DNA of 64,000 bases from Oscheius tipulae. Lineage: Eukaryota; Nematoda; Chromadorea; Rhabditida; Rhabditidae. The position numbers were made by a program, and so were the translations under genes. The stretch spans positions 3,844,001 to 3,908,000 of the forward strand of contig JASJZH010000005.1 of NCBI GenBank assembly GCA_037178975.1, given 5' to 3'. The notes beneath the pieces are model-generated. The model made no database searches and was not told the origin of the DNA. It saw only the letters and a program-made list of their open reading frames with translations. Positions 10,784 to 23,417 of the stretch are shown in pieces; positions within the stretch are counted from its first letter, which is position 1, and every line of letters starts with the position of its first letter.

Positions 10784-12314
10784 TCAGAGCACTCTCTCGA
10801 CACCGAAAAGATCCTTGAGACTGGTCAATTCGGTTACAATCTCAGCGAAAGACGGTCGAGTACTGATTTCCGGACTCGGATTCAAAACACAGCAACGTCT
10901 GATAAGATCGTAGAAGAAACGGTACGGGTCATTTGGCCCCTCTGGCTCTCGGAGAGGTGGTCGAGCTCCCCGTTCCACTTGAAGACGGAAGCCTACGGGA
11001 CTGGCCGTCGGACGGTAGGGAGGGTTGTTGTGAGTCACGAAGTAAAGGAGCATTCCTGGGAATGTTAAGAGGTCGATGAGAAAACTGACAATTACTCACC
11101 GAAGGACCAGACGTCGGCCGAGAAGCTGTACTTGCCGAAATCGGACTCGCCAATGACCTCGGGAGCACAGTAGATGATGTTTTCATCCTTCCTACACGAG
11201 TTATCCAAAGACTGATCCTTCTTCGCGTATCCAAAGTTCCCGAGCTTGATCATCTTACCATCTTCAAATACGAAAATACTATAATTGCTTATTCATAGAT
11301 GAACTGAGAGACAAACTTCTCCGGTCGAATGTCTCTGTGCATAATGTGGTGCACTTCGTGGAAGTAGAACATGGTTCTGGCCATTTGTAGAGCCCATTGA
11401 AAAATCAGTTCGTTGCTCGGAGCAGGGTTCTTTTTCATGTCTAAAAGTTGTTTCATTTCACTTGGTTTGCAACAGTTGATGGCGCGAATCGATTCTCGCA
11501 CACACCTGCTGGACATTCCTATTCTCACACTTGATAAAACCACAATTCGAAGAGTTAGCAATAATAAGTGATAGTTCATTTTAAAGAGTTGTAAGTGGAG
11601 TCTAATAATAGCAAGAAACCCCTTGTAGTTCTGTTTTCTACCCTTTGACAGAAGGATCCTGAGACTTTCCTACTCTGCTTAAACCATTTCAAAAATGAAA
11701 GTGAGTTACAGTTCATCCGTATGATGAAGGAACTTGATAATAATCCCGTTCCGTCTTGACTAGTCATAGGCAAATAATCGCTTTTCTCTAACTCGCAAAC
11801 AAACTCACAATCTGTTACGGTCCCTTGAGGAGCGTACTCGAAAACAATCCCATTGATATTGTCCGTATTGTTCTTGTCCTTTTCCTCGAAGCTTAGGAAG
11901 GCGACCAGTTTCATGATATGAGGATGGTGTTGGATCTGAACGCTCTGTATTCAATGTACTGAAGGGACTCACATGAGAGGACAGAGTGACTTCTCTTTCA
12001 TGACGTCGAATGCTCCTAGCGTACTGAACTTTCTCTTCCGGAGTCAATTGGTCATATTCGGTTATTTGGTCGTTGAAGAAGTGAGGCGCAAGTCTTCGAA
12101 CGGTCACCATTCTATACTTTATGGTCCCCTCCCGAAAATGTTGCCATACTCACCCAAAGAACCGAGTCTCGTAAGAGGCTGGAGCCTCAAATCCGGGCAT
12201 AGTTGTCAGTCCCAACTCGCTCGGGTAGTATCGAGGAATCAACTCGTCGTAAGTTATGACCACCCCAGCTGGGTATTTTCTTTTCTTCGAACCGGGTACT
12301 TCATGATCTGTCAT
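10784..12314 (-). CDS. K8: kinase-like protein, HRD kept, DFG to NFG
   Basis: Starts MTDHEVPGSKKRKYPAG (acceptor-like GAATTTAG one base before the ATG) and ends SLKDLFGVERVL. Exons read by eye: 12314-12154, about 12111-11973, about 11938-11813, then the C-lobe. Motifs: RFFG/MVTVRRLAPHFF at the glycine-loop/beta3 position with Arg in place of the usual Lys; IQHHPHIMKLVAFL; GIVFEYAPQGTV (hinge); HHIMHRDIRPEKF (canonical HRD); KMIKLGNFGYAKK (DFG to NFG); IIYCAPEVI; YSFSADVWSFG; RPSFAEIVTELTS. Predicted to fold as a kinase but to lack normal ATP/metal chemistry. K9 ends 435 bp upstream on the same strand. Confidence 0.75.
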
Positions 12315-12748
12315 CCTAAATTCACACGTTTTTCGAAGTCCGAAAAATAAGATTGAAAAAGAGACATCTGGCAAGATGTGTTCGTTTGCGGGTTTTTACA
12401 GCTGCTGGAGTCCACAAACTGTGGATCGATTCTCGCGAGTTGATTAATGGCAAAACGATGCTACCTGAGAGGTCATTTGTTTTCGGAACGAGGAGGAGAA
12501 AGGAATAAACGAAAAACAGACTGATATGGCGGATAGAAATCGTTACGAAACACTGGGACACAAATAAGAGTGAGAAATTGGAAGCTCGCTTCGAAAACCA
12601 GGCGACCTTTTGGATGAATGTTGTAAAAATGGAGAGGGGTCTCGGATCAATTGGTCGTATGACTGTTTCTTTGGTCTCTTATCAAGAGTCGAGAGAGTGG
12701 ATGGTACGGAAAGAGCCTGGCACCGATGAATCATCAAAAGTTTATTAT

Positions 12749-14232
12749 TCAATAAGGATGATTGTGGGCAATGTAGTCTTTAATCTCGCTGAAGGTGCAT
12801 CTCAGAGGCACTTCTTCCATTATATTCCCCTCGTCGTCACGTAACTCAGTTCTCCAACAGAAGAGTATGAGACGATGGAAGTCTGGATGTTCGGTCAAAA
12901 CTGGTCTTAGAGGTTCTTCTCCTCTTCCTTCCAGCCGTTTTCGGAATTTGACCTCGTGACCCAGCGATCGTTCATTTTCAAAGGGATGTCTAAAACTGAG
13001 TATCACAGAGTGTAATCTATAAGCAAACCGCCCATGGGTTATGTAGTACAGAAACATGCCAAAACTGTAGACGTCGGACGAGAAGGAATACTTCACAAGG
13101 GGATGTCCATCCTCCTTGCCAAGAGTCTCCGGAGCACGATAACGCAGGTCTTTCTTTCTAAAGAAAACAATCCTGTGAAAGAGAATAACTCACAGCTTTG
13201 AATGGTTTTCGCTGGGGTCAGCCCTCCGTGCATTGTAAAAGTTGCCCAGTTTGATGCGTGCTCCTCCGTCAAAAACAAACACACTGAAAAATACTTATTC
13301 AAACATACATTTATTCAAACATAAATAAACAAGTATATGCATGCTTCCGATCTTCCTTTCTTGGATCACGGAGAAATTCGGCGCGGTCTTTGCCGGCTTG
13401 GCTCATTCGGTTAGCGCCCTATCTACAAAATGAAACGTGCAAGAATCGATTCCCGCGTTGATCAAACCTTTTTTTTCATTCAACCTTTTCATGAAACCCT
13501 CAAACGGGAACTAGTATATACGCTCGCACAGAATCTCACTTTTCTGGTCGAATGCCACGATGCAGTATCTGGAAATCGTGGACAAGATAGGCCATTAACA
13601 TTGACAGTTGGTGAGCCCATCTCCAAAGCATCATTGCCCACTCTTCTGCAGGGAAAGTTGGAACTCCCTCGAAAACTAAAACCAAATTGAACCTAGCTGT
13701 CTCCGACTCTCACATTGTTCCACATTCGGAGCATACTCGGTCAGTACTCCAATGACAGTCTTCGGATTTCTGTCCTCGCTGACAAAGGCCGAGATTCTCA
13801 GAATGTGCTGGTGGTTGTTTAGCTAAACCAAAACTTTTTTTAAATGCATGAGACTATACGGTCGGAGCCAGATCGACTTCTCGTCCTCGATTACGAATGT
13901 CGTCTCCTATATCCTTTCTCTCCTCATTGGACAGACTTTCCCAAGTCCTATCTGCCAAAATGAGATCCTTGCATGATACTTCACGTAAAAGACAATCGCT
14001 TAAACTGACTATTAAACGAAATGTTACAACTTACCCGAACTTTCCAGAAGTCACCCTTGTCATTTTGTTGACGGTCTCCCATGTGTTTGTTATTTGTAAC
14101 TCAGCTTGCGTGTGAATTGGAATGTCCCAACCGTTGAAGATCAGGGTGACGTGTTCATCTAAAGGAGCATTTTATTATATTTTTGCAACGTTTTGTCAAT
14201 ACCACTGGTACCTTATCGCTATGATTTGGCAT
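12749..14232 (-). CDS. K9: kinase-like protein, HRD to HRG, DFG to NFY
   Basis: The C-lobe is clear: FQILHRGIRPEK (HRD to HRG), ARIKLGNFYNARR (DFG to NFY), LRYRAPETLGK, KYSFSSDVYSFGMFLYYI, ending CTFSEIKDYIAHNHPY. Upstream exons give LNNHQHILRISAFVS (helix C/beta4) and VIGVLTEYAPNVEQ (hinge). The most likely start is the ATG at 14232 (MPNHSDKVPVV), because the following exon ITNTWETVNK...TSGKFG aligns with the K8 segment ending TRFFG. This needs a weak GTTGCA donor, and an alternative ATG lies at 14082. The intron between the HRG exon and the NFY exon contains a tRNA-like element. All the key catalytic residues of the C-lobe are altered. Confidence 0.65.
13395..13476 (+). repeat. tRNA-like element inside a K9 intron
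   Basis: Plus-strand A box TGGCTCATTCGGTTAGCGC, B box GAATCGATTCC about 35 nt later and a T8 run soon after (about 13469-13476) make a compact Pol III-like cassette, antisense to K9. Anticodon and acceptor arms do not pair cleanly, so it is more likely a tRNA-derived SINE or pseudogene than a tRNA. Confidence 0.45.
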
Positions 14233-14239
14233 CTTATCT

Positions 14240-17200
14240 CAGGTCAAGTCGCTCCGGAAAAATCGGCGCGCCCTTTTTCAAATGCTTGCTCAAAATTGCA
14301 CGTCGTGTTCAGATGGGGGACTGGCATAAGCTCTCTTTAAACTAACTTTGCTGTAGATCCAGACGGTGTTGCACAGCCTTTGGAGAGTCGTCAATGTCGG
14401 GAACACGAGCCATTGTCAGAGAGAAAGAGACTGGGCCTTCCGTTACAAACACTCTTTGTTTACATTCTCTCCTGATAAGCGTGTAAAAAACGGGCAAAAT
14501 CGTTCTGCTCTGACCTCCAAAAAGTGTCAAGGTCTGCTAATTATTGTTGGTTCCCATGCTATGGACATGCGATGGGACACAGCAGATATCATAAGGCTGC
14601 CCGCCTGTCCAACTTTCGCGCATAACGCTTCTCAAATCACCTCGTTTTTCATCAGTTTGGCGCGATGTACGAGGCGAAGAACAACAGAGGAGGCACATGC
14701 TGCCATCCCGCACTTTATGACCATCATGTCCGCCTGGTTTCAAGCTTTTTCAGGCGGAGCTGTGTACACGCACGACAGATGACGGTTCATAATGGGGAGG
14801 TTATACTAGTCTATTGGTATGGGTTACAGGATGTTACTGTAGCGGGTGGTTTGAGAAGAGAGTCAGTATCCTACTGTGTCTTTTGGAGCCACGGGACTGT
14901 CCGTATTTACTGCCAACTAGTCTAACTCAAAACCTTAACTTGTTACTATGTCCGTCTGTTTCTGTCAGAATACCAAGAGGAACACTCTTATTGTATTGTA
15001 CTCTGACTCGATATGACATATCTTCTCGTCAGGAAGACTTCTTATTACTTTAGGCTCAAGGTTACAGACAATGGAACAAGGTTCTGCCATAAAAGACTAG
15101 AAATCTGTAAATACTTGGGAGATAACCCATCTGGCAATACCGCCTCATAATTAGGTGAAGAGATGAACCCCCTGTGGAGAAGGCGTTCCGCCACAGAGCC
15201 ACCTGCCCCTTAATTAGTCCTTTTTTGCCTCTTCCGATGAACAGTGTGACTGAGGTCAGTGCCCACAGGAAATAATAGCCCTTGGTACTGCGATAGCGCC
15301 TAATTATGACAAGGCCACAGTTGAATCTCATTGAGATTCAAGACAAACACACCGTCTTTTTGACGTGACCGCCCGTCTCATCAATTTTTAGCCAGAGGCC
15401 TTGGCTTTGCTAGACTGTTATGTCGGGGGTGGTGTCCTTGTGAGCTTTTTCGAATTGTGACCAATCTAATCCTTTCCTTTCCTCACCCACTTGGCTATGA
15501 GCCATAAATCGAGAGATATGGCGGAATAGGAAGGTCGGACCGAGGAGCCGTTCATTATGCAGTGTTGGAGGTCGACCTCAAGACAAGGAGACACAGCTGG
15601 CGGCTCGTCTGAGATGCGATCCACCTGGCGACAGCCGTTCTCCATTTTGAGACTTTATTGCTCGTCAGCATGCCTTCACATGGCTATCATGCTTATGACA
15701 CATCTTACGATCTCTTTCTTTACTCTCTGACCAGCCTGTTATCAGAAGTCCATGCCAAGTCCTGTTTAAAGATCGACCAAGGAGCTCAATGGGCTTCTTT
15801 ATAAAACACGAACAACTTTTTGAGCTTGCTACAAAAACAAAGTAATTACTGAAGACGATACAAACTGTGCCCCTAACTACAGTGTTTCGAAAATGTTTTG
15901 TAAATTCTGTAACTTTTAGACTTTACAGTATTCTGTGTCTAGTTACATTGTTGATCTTTTTGGCAAAATTTAGAAGCTCTCTTTGATCTGTCCGGACCAT
16001 CTGAGATTCTCGAATTCAAATCTCGCAGCCACAAGTGTTGGATCTGACACGACTGGAAAGAGCCTAATCTTAATGTGGAATCAATGTTTCTTTGACCTTA
16101 CAGGGGGCCAGATGCCGCGATCTGATACTCGCCCAAGTCTGTTCCCTCGTCCCACACTCATTTTCTCGCATCTGGAGTATTTATTTCTGCGCCTCGGATA
16201 TCACCTCTTTCTCACTGTTCGAAATTTGTTGCTCGTGCGACACTCGTTTTTGCTGTCAATCACAGCTCCGGGTAGACTTGAGTCATGGCCACCGGACGGG
16301 AGTATGAATCAGACATTCTGACTTGTACAACTTGACCGCATAGTTTAAGAGACGGAAGAAAAGTTGACATCTGTTCCGACAAGACACATCTGTCTCTAGA
16401 CCATGGAGGTCCGAACGCCTTGAAATCATTGCTAGTTTGTATTCAGAGCAATCTTTTCGTCTTTTGCTACCGCTGTCGGCCGAAAGACTGTATAACTGAA
16501 TCCCTTCCCCGTTCCATGGTCTCTCCCTAATGGCTCCTAATCAGTTATTCCCGTCCCTTTTAGATGAGTCCATTTTGCGTGTGTGGCGATCAGCCTACTA
16601 GTCTAATGACGGCTATCAGGTGGGCGGGGCTGTCTCCACTCCTCCTCTTCCTCCCAGTCAACCACTGTCACCTACCTATCAGTTGTTCTTTCTCTCTCTG
16701 TCTAATAGTCTAATAGGGTGCTACGGCCATTTGGACCCATCCTCCCTCCGAATTCATCACTCAGCAGCGCGTGTAATTGAAAGCTCGTGCCAATACACGG
16801 CAATGGCTGCCAACTTGCTTGTTGACGGGTTCTCAAAGCGTTTCCTTCTTTCTTTTCCGACAGTAGTCACGCCATTCTCTTCTCGTCAAGCTGGAGTTCT
16901 CATTGGCCTACTCGACTGTCTGTCTAACAGACGCCACTTACCGAAGACATAAAGTTTTGGATTGGTCATGAGAAACAACACTTTGAACATACCAACGTAC
17001 TGTCTGTGCTCTGAAAATCTTAGGATTTGCAACTTGGTCACTCTCTCTCTCTCTGTCTGAACAGTACCAGCTACTGTCCAAAAAACACTTGACTCACAGG
17101 ATGGGGTGGAGTCACCGATTCTCTATTCTCTTCCAGACAGACGCCGGCTCGTTCTGCTGTTTTGACTGACAGTTATTGTTATTCCCCCACCTTCAACAAT

Positions 17201-17650
17201 TCTCGACTATATAGCCTACCCCATCTCACGCCTTCCTGGGATTCTCCCATTACAAGTGCCTGAAAGATTCCGTCGCTCCTCAGATGACTGATATTTCCGT
17301 CATCTGTTCCTCTTTTTGCATTCTTAGCCGGATATTTACGTCTCTTCGACCAATTTCCTGTAGAGACACTTGCTGAGTCTTCTATCTGTCTCAGGCTCGT
17401 CTCGCCGTGCTAATCCTGCTCCATTAGCAAGTCATTAGCATAGAGGGCTACAGCCAAATTCATCCTCTGGAGCTTCTCAGGCGGAAAACTGTCCCTCATT
17501 CCGACTGATCCAATATTCAGAGGGGTGCTTCCCCTCCCTCCTTCTCCTCCTGAGAAAATTCGTGTTTGTCTTTCGTGCATATTAACAGCCGTCTCCACTT
17601 TCATCTTCTCTTCCCCCTTTAATATCAAACAATTTCCAGGTCTAATGTTC
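14240..17650. other. gene-free, pyrimidine-rich region upstream of DDR
   Basis: No reading frame here shows family motifs or a plausible exon series on either strand. The plus strand is rich in TCTGT/CTCTC tracts (for example 17040-17060). A TATATA at about 17208 and an acceptor-like CAATTTCCAG shortly before the DDR start suggest a promoter and 5' untranslated sequence at the right end. In a locus with gaps of 100-400 bp elsewhere, 3.4 kb without genes is notable. Confidence 0.4.
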
Positions 17651-17654
17651 TAAG

Positions 17655-20600
17655 ATGCTACTTCTACTGATCCTTTTTGTCTCCCCTCTCCACGGATTGG
17701 ATCTCAGTAAGTTGTCTCGTACAGGCTGCAAGGCGATCAGTTTCACGCCTGGTTACCCCGGCGTCAATGCACTATTGTGGTACTCGCGAAAGTAGCCGCC
17801 AAAAGATGAAATTAGACGGAAAGGGAACCTTGTATCTCTCACCAAGCTGGCTTTTTTACTGGCCCATTTGTGGGGGAGCGGCTGGCTCTTTGAGACCGGG
17901 CCGAAACGATGTGTTGATGCACTGCGAATATGTTAATACACCTCCCCGAGGGCGAATCTGTTTCTCTCTCTCTCTCTCTCTCTTGATGATCCCAGTAAGA
18001 GTACCATTAGCTAGAAGAGGAACAACAGTTCAGCGAGGGCTCCATATTGTCGACCAGCTGTCAGCTACTCATTTATCCTCAACTGCTAACGAATGTTCCT
18101 ATTAGCAATCCCTCGACGAAGGTTAATGCCCCGTATTGGCCACCAGCAGCTATAAATTCCTCTAATCATAACAGAAGCGGAGCATTTCCTTTCCGGCGGT
18201 CACCTGGTCGTAAATCTTTTTGTGCTCTCAGCGCAAAGGCGTTGCTTTTACAGTCGGAAGCACAGTTGTCGAGGTCGGGATGCGGAGAAAAAGAGCACCG
18301 CCGCTGGAGAGTTGGCCAAATCTGTCAGCTGAAATGATCGACGGCATATTGCGTTGTGATAGTGGAAGAGGTGTGGGAGATGAATCTACGTAGCTAAACT
18401 GCTTAAAACGCAATTGATACAAACATCTTTCTTTCTATAAATAGGCAAACAGATTTTACCAACCCGAGAATCAAACCAGAGCCACTATGGTTTGTAATTG
18501 GAGCGCTAACTGACTGAGCTACTAGGGCAAGGGTTGCGCTGACCCGAGGTATTTAAAACATTCTAGTCACAACGGATCTGCCCACTTAGTATTTTTTTGC
18601 AAGTCAGTTCGTTGTTGAGGTCCCTGACAGACTAGCTGACGCAATATCTTTGGCATTGTGTCTATCTAAAATTTGCATAAACTGCTCATATCCGCCAAAA
18701 CGTCGTCGACACCCCCGCACCTTCGTGTCATCTTTATACCCGTACTTACAATAGCACTTAAGGCGTAAGAATCATAAATCGGATTGTTTTCGCGCAGGCG
18801 TCAGGCTATCAGCGCACCTGCGCAATTTACGACCATCCTGGCATCTGATACCTGGATATCTGTCTCTTGGACACTTTTGTGGCCGAGAGACGGATCGGAT
18901 CTCATTACTGGGTCAGTCTCGAGGTGTCAGTTGCGCAACTGTAAATATTGCCAAATACTGCCGACCTCAGCCAGTTGTCTTATCAAACAAGCTCCCGGTT
19001 TGGGCAGAGGAAGACCCTCCAACACGATAATAAGGAGGTGCCGGTTGCGCAAGGCCTGCGGCGCGTTTCAAGGCGGATTAACTCGGCACGGTCAGCAGCA
19101 ACAGCACACACCCCGACTAAAACGACCAAGAAGGAGAGAGGGAGTCAATCAGGCGTCGCGAGTAATTACAATATAACTTGATGTAACGGTGGCTGTCGGC
19201 TTTTACGGGCAGCTTTTTGATGCAATCCTGGCACCGCGTAATCGTATGAAACGACGCTTTACGAGCACATGAAACGCCTGGTGGAAAGAGAGAGTGAGTA
19301 GTCGAGTAAAGTGGAAAAGGGAGAGTCATAGCCTCTTTTGTTTGAAAGAGCTTTGCACATGCCGCTAAAGTTAAAAGTCTTTTGTCTGCAGGAGAGTTGA
19401 CTCAGGCTGCGGGTGACAAGATACTGTGGGAATGTTTCTGTCCGGAGGTCCGTCTGTGAGTACTAGCAGGCCAGGTCAGACGTCTTAACATGTTACGTAC
19501 CGTCAAAAATTATAAGTCAACTCGGAAGTTTTGGGGAATCTGCCAAAAAACATGGACTGATTCCTACAGGTTCCATTTAAAACGCAGCGTATCAGGCTTC
19601 TCTAGCGAGAGACAGACATGTTCCCCGTGTCCTAAAAACAGTAACAAGCCTTGTCCATTGTTGTCCCAGCTGACAACAAGTGGCGGTACCCGCAAAGGCA
19701 TGCGACACCTGAAAACTGATACCGAGAGTGGGGGCAGTCCTTTTGATCCCGAGAGCACCCGGATTAACCATCTCCTTTCAGGGGAATGTCACCAAGCTCT
19801 GGGAATGACAAGTGGGAGCATCAAGAACGATCAGATCAGCGCCTCTTCCAGTTTCGACTTTGAGCATACGGGACCACATAACGCGAGGTTGGTGCCTTAT
19901 TGTTGTTGCTTAAGAGAGGGAGTCTAATTGACAACTGAAAGGGTGACATATGGGCCCGTTTGGAGCAATCAAAGACATCGCGACACTCGGCTCTAATTCC
20001 GGCCTGTAAACACTTGATTAGTATCTCGACACCGACAAAAGTGCCTCTATTGTTTAACTTTTAGGCTCCGACTACATACGGGTGGAGGTGCCTGGTGTCC
20101 GGAGAATCAGATCAACTCGACTACCAAGGAATGGCTCCAGATCTCTTTTCCTCAAGAGATGGTGATCACCTCGATTGCCACAGAAGGTCGTTTCGATGAG
20201 GGAAGAGGCATGGAGTATGCCACAGCCTATAAGCTGGAGTACTGGCGCAGCTCTCTGCACGGCTGGGCAACCTACAGAAACGATCGAGGAAGTGAAGTAG
20301 GTCTTTTGTTACGAACCGATCGTAAAAGAACGGCAACCCGCAGTTTTGTATTAGCATACGAATCAGTGGAGACAGCTGCTGACAAATTTTGAAGGACGTT
20401 GCGCATGGAAATGAGAGCCTCTTGTAACTGCTGATCCTCTCTCCCGGTTTGAGTGACACGCGTGTACCAGCAGATGCTCCTCGGATATTATCTATTCGCG
20501 CGTCCAGTGGCGACAGATGCCTCAAGTCGCTTTTGAGAGAGAAAGCGAGCGAGCAGGCCAGGGTCAAATCTCGTTACGGTCATAAGTCGCGGGCTGGCAG

Positions 20601-23064
20601 ATTAGTGACTGTCCACTAATCCGCTCAGCACCGTAGGGTCTCTAGTTACGCCAAAAAGTGGAAGCAAGGGGATTGCGCAAGCTATTGACCAATTCCAGAT
20701 TGTTCCTGGGAATGTGGATACCCGCTCGGAAGAACACAGATACCTCGACGGAGCCATTGTTGCCAGACGAATAAGAGTTATTCCGGTCTCGAACAATACA
20801 AGGACGGTATGCTTGAGACTGGAACTCTTCGGCTGTCCATATCTTGGTAGCTTGTCAGTTGTTCTCTTCTATGAAAACGTTCAGACATTCTTGAATCGTA
20901 CTCTGCTCCAGAAGGTTCCAGAGCAGACGGTCTCTCCCTTATTGACTACTCCTACGATGGAACAAAGACTGAGAGACAACTGGAAGGCGGTCTGGGCAAG
21001 CTGTACGATGGACTGATGGGTCAGAAAAACTTTGAACACTCACCGGAGAAGTGGGTCGGCTGGAGGAAGCAGAAGAACACCGGAGATCATGTGTCTCTCA
21101 GTTTCCGATTCTTCGAGGACAAGAACCTCTCGGCTATTAACATCCACACCATTAACACTCCTGCTCAACTGGCTCCAGCTTTTAGTCAAGCCTTGCTGTC
21201 ATTTTCCTCCGATGGCATTAACTTTTCCCGAAGGGAAATCACTTTCAATTACAAGCCGGATAAATTTGAGTCTGTCAGATGGGTTCGAATTCCTATACCG
21301 GACAGAATCGCCCGGGTTGTCGAGGTTAGACTTTCTTTGACCAAGCGTACTGTTGATTCAGATCAAACTCTTTTTCGGGGCCAATGCATCTTGGCTACTT
21401 GTCTCTGAAGTCAAGTTCGAGACTAATCCCGTCGTCTTCCAATCAGTCGAAGAAAGTCAAGAAGACGTGTCCTTCCACCACTTCTCTGACGAAGAGACTC
21501 CTCATCACGGATGGATCAATGTCATTGGTATTCCAAAAACTTTTTCCTAGATATCTTATGTCTTCAGGCTTCTGCATAGTGATAATCTGTGTCTGTTCCG
21601 GAGCTTTCTGTTGTCTCTGTGTCCTCTTGAAGAAGAGGGACAGAGTCAAGGCTGCCTCTCCTTCTCCCAACAGTTCTCGTCCTCGAGAAATGAAAGTCTG
21701 TCTGCAGAACGGAGTCATCCGACACGTGACCCAGTCAACCTACCAGATAAACATGGACAATATGAGGAACGCGATGATGGAAAAGTGTCCGATCAGTCCC
21801 TCCCTTCAAATAGCCTCGGAGTATGCTGAACCGGACATTCTTGACTCGGATCCAGCTCTCGTTCCTCTTCTTTCAGCCTTCAACAACTACGGCTGCGAGT
21901 ACAATGCCTCTTCTTCGACCAGCTCTGGCACATTCAGGCCGTTAGTTACCCTGACTATGTTCTCTATTCGTCCATTTAAGAAGTCCTTTATCCCCAGTTG
22001 ACAAATACAGCGAGTATGGAGAAGTCTACGCCACAATCTTGCCCGAGATCGAACCGAGCAAGCTCGACTTTCTGGAAAAAATCGGACAGGGAGAGTTCGG
22101 GGAAGTTCACTTGTGCAAGATGGAGAGTCGACTGGTCGCCGTGAAGAAACTCCATGGTTCTACTCCCGACGAGGAATATGCCTTCCAGCGAGAGATTCGT
22201 GTTCTCGGTATCCATTTCTCGCTTCTTGTCTATCAAAAGTTAACAGGCTCTTTGAAGCACCCAAATGTGGTTGAGGTGATTGGAGTCTCCACGAGTCAAA
22301 GACCTCTTCTCTGTATTATGGAGTACATGAAAAACGGGGATCTAAAGGGATATTTGAGCAAGAAGGAGGGCGTCGAGTGAGTTCCCTAACAGGACGCTTC
22401 TAAATTCAGTTTCAGTTCAGCCTTGTGTCTGTCTATCTGCACCCAGCTGGCAGCAGGTCTCGCTTATCTGGAATCCTGTAAGTTTGTTCACAGGTACGGT
22501 CTATCCTACTTTTCCTTAACTGCTGAAATTTGTAGGGACATAGCTGCCCGGAACTGCCTGGTTGATTCGGAGGGAAATGTGAAGATTGCCGACTTTGGAA
22601 TGTCTCGATCCCTCTACTCGTGTGAGTACTACCGAGTCGAGGGAAGAACTGTTCTCCCTATTCGGTGGATGGCTCCCGAGACTCTTTTCATGGTCAGTTG
22701 CTTGTTTTCTACTCTTCTAATGATAAATCTAGGGCAAGTTCTCGTCCGCTTCAGATGTCTGGTCGTTCGGAGTGACAGTCTGGGAGATTTTCTCGCGCTG
22801 TCTGGAGAAACCCTACTCGCATTTAACTGATGAACAAGTCATTCTGAATCTGCAACAGGCCGACAGTCATCTACAGGTAGTCGTACTTTCTATCTGTGTA
22901 CTATCCGAGCTCAGACTCTCCTCTCCCGACCGACTCTCTGTCCCTATTCGGTCTACAACCAGATCATAATCAACTGCTGGAAGGCGAGCCCGTCGAATCG
23001 AATAACCTTCGATCAGATTCATCTACGACTCCAATCCATGATCTTCAACCATCCTCTGGCATAG
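17655..23064 (+). CDS. ddr: discoidin domain receptor tyrosine kinase
   Basis: Thirteen exons join with consistent phases: 17655-17706, 19782-19887, 20065-20296, 20699-20846, 20927-21324, 21362-21527, 21568-21940, 22011-22207, 22247-22376, 22410-22493, 22536-22692, 22733-22876, 22915-23064. They give 778 residues. Order: signal peptide [14 protein letters not shown]; discoidin domain ([38 protein letters not shown]); the second discoidin-like domain ([23 protein letters not shown]); transmembrane segment near residue 370 ([20 protein letters not shown]); short juxtamembrane tail of about 110 residues; tyrosine kinase ([34 protein letters not shown]). The activation loop [15 protein letters not shown] is the DDR type, and all catalytic residues are present. 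DDRs are collagen receptors in other animals; the ligand here is unknown. Intron 1 is 2.1 kb, against 33-70 nt for most others. AATAAA lies at 23187. Confidence 0.95.
18455..18535 (-). repeat. tRNA-like element in DDR intron 1
   Basis: On the minus strand: GCCCTAGTAGCTCAGTCAGTTAGCGC (a textbook A box and D arm; key part TAGCTCAGTCAGTTAG) followed by a B box GGTTTGATTCT. It is the most tRNA-like of the five elements in the window, but the anticodon stem is poor and no T-run follows at once. A tRNA pseudogene or SINE head is the best reading; a divergent working tRNA is not excluded. Confidence 0.45.
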
Positions 23065-23186
23065 ATTCTTACCTTCCTTTCCCAAACGGTGATACTGCGA
23101 GATCCTCAGGAGATTCGAAAATCTTTACAAAACAGATACGGTTCCTTCATATCAAGAGGTGTATGTACATTTTGTCTTACTACTTT

Positions 23187-23192
23187 AATAAA
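23187..23192 (+). terminator. AATAAA poly(A) signal of DDR
   Basis: Canonical AATAAA 120 bp after the DDR stop codon and before the convergent neighbour, whose stop lies at 23418. Confidence 0.6.
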
Positions 23193-23417
23193 CTTCTATC
23201 ATGAGATCGATATGATGATACTTGAAAAAATCTTTAGTCTGCTTCAAATTGAGATCAAGGGGAGAGATCCGCTTCGAGATTGTGTTCGTCTAGTCTGTAA
23301 AAAAAAAACTTCTTAGGCGACTGCACAAGCAGTTACCCTTGGCTGTCGGCTATTCAGAACGGTGTTCATTATTGAAAAGAAGGCGTCGTTATCAGGTCTT
23401 CTTCCCATTTGGAAGCC

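Noticed and set aside
15062-15331. 89-codon minus-strand frame with hydrophobic stretches
   Set aside because: No splice neighbours, no family motif, and it lies in a pyrimidine-rich tract where long frames arise by composition.
18455-18535. Functional tRNA gene
   Set aside because: A and B boxes are good, but the anticodon and acceptor stems do not pair well; kept as a tRNA-like repeat.
19490-19927. 145-codon plus-strand frame overlapping DDR exon 2
   Set aside because: Only its last part (19782-19887) is the DDR exon; the upstream part lacks motifs and joining it would break the phase with the signal-peptide exon.
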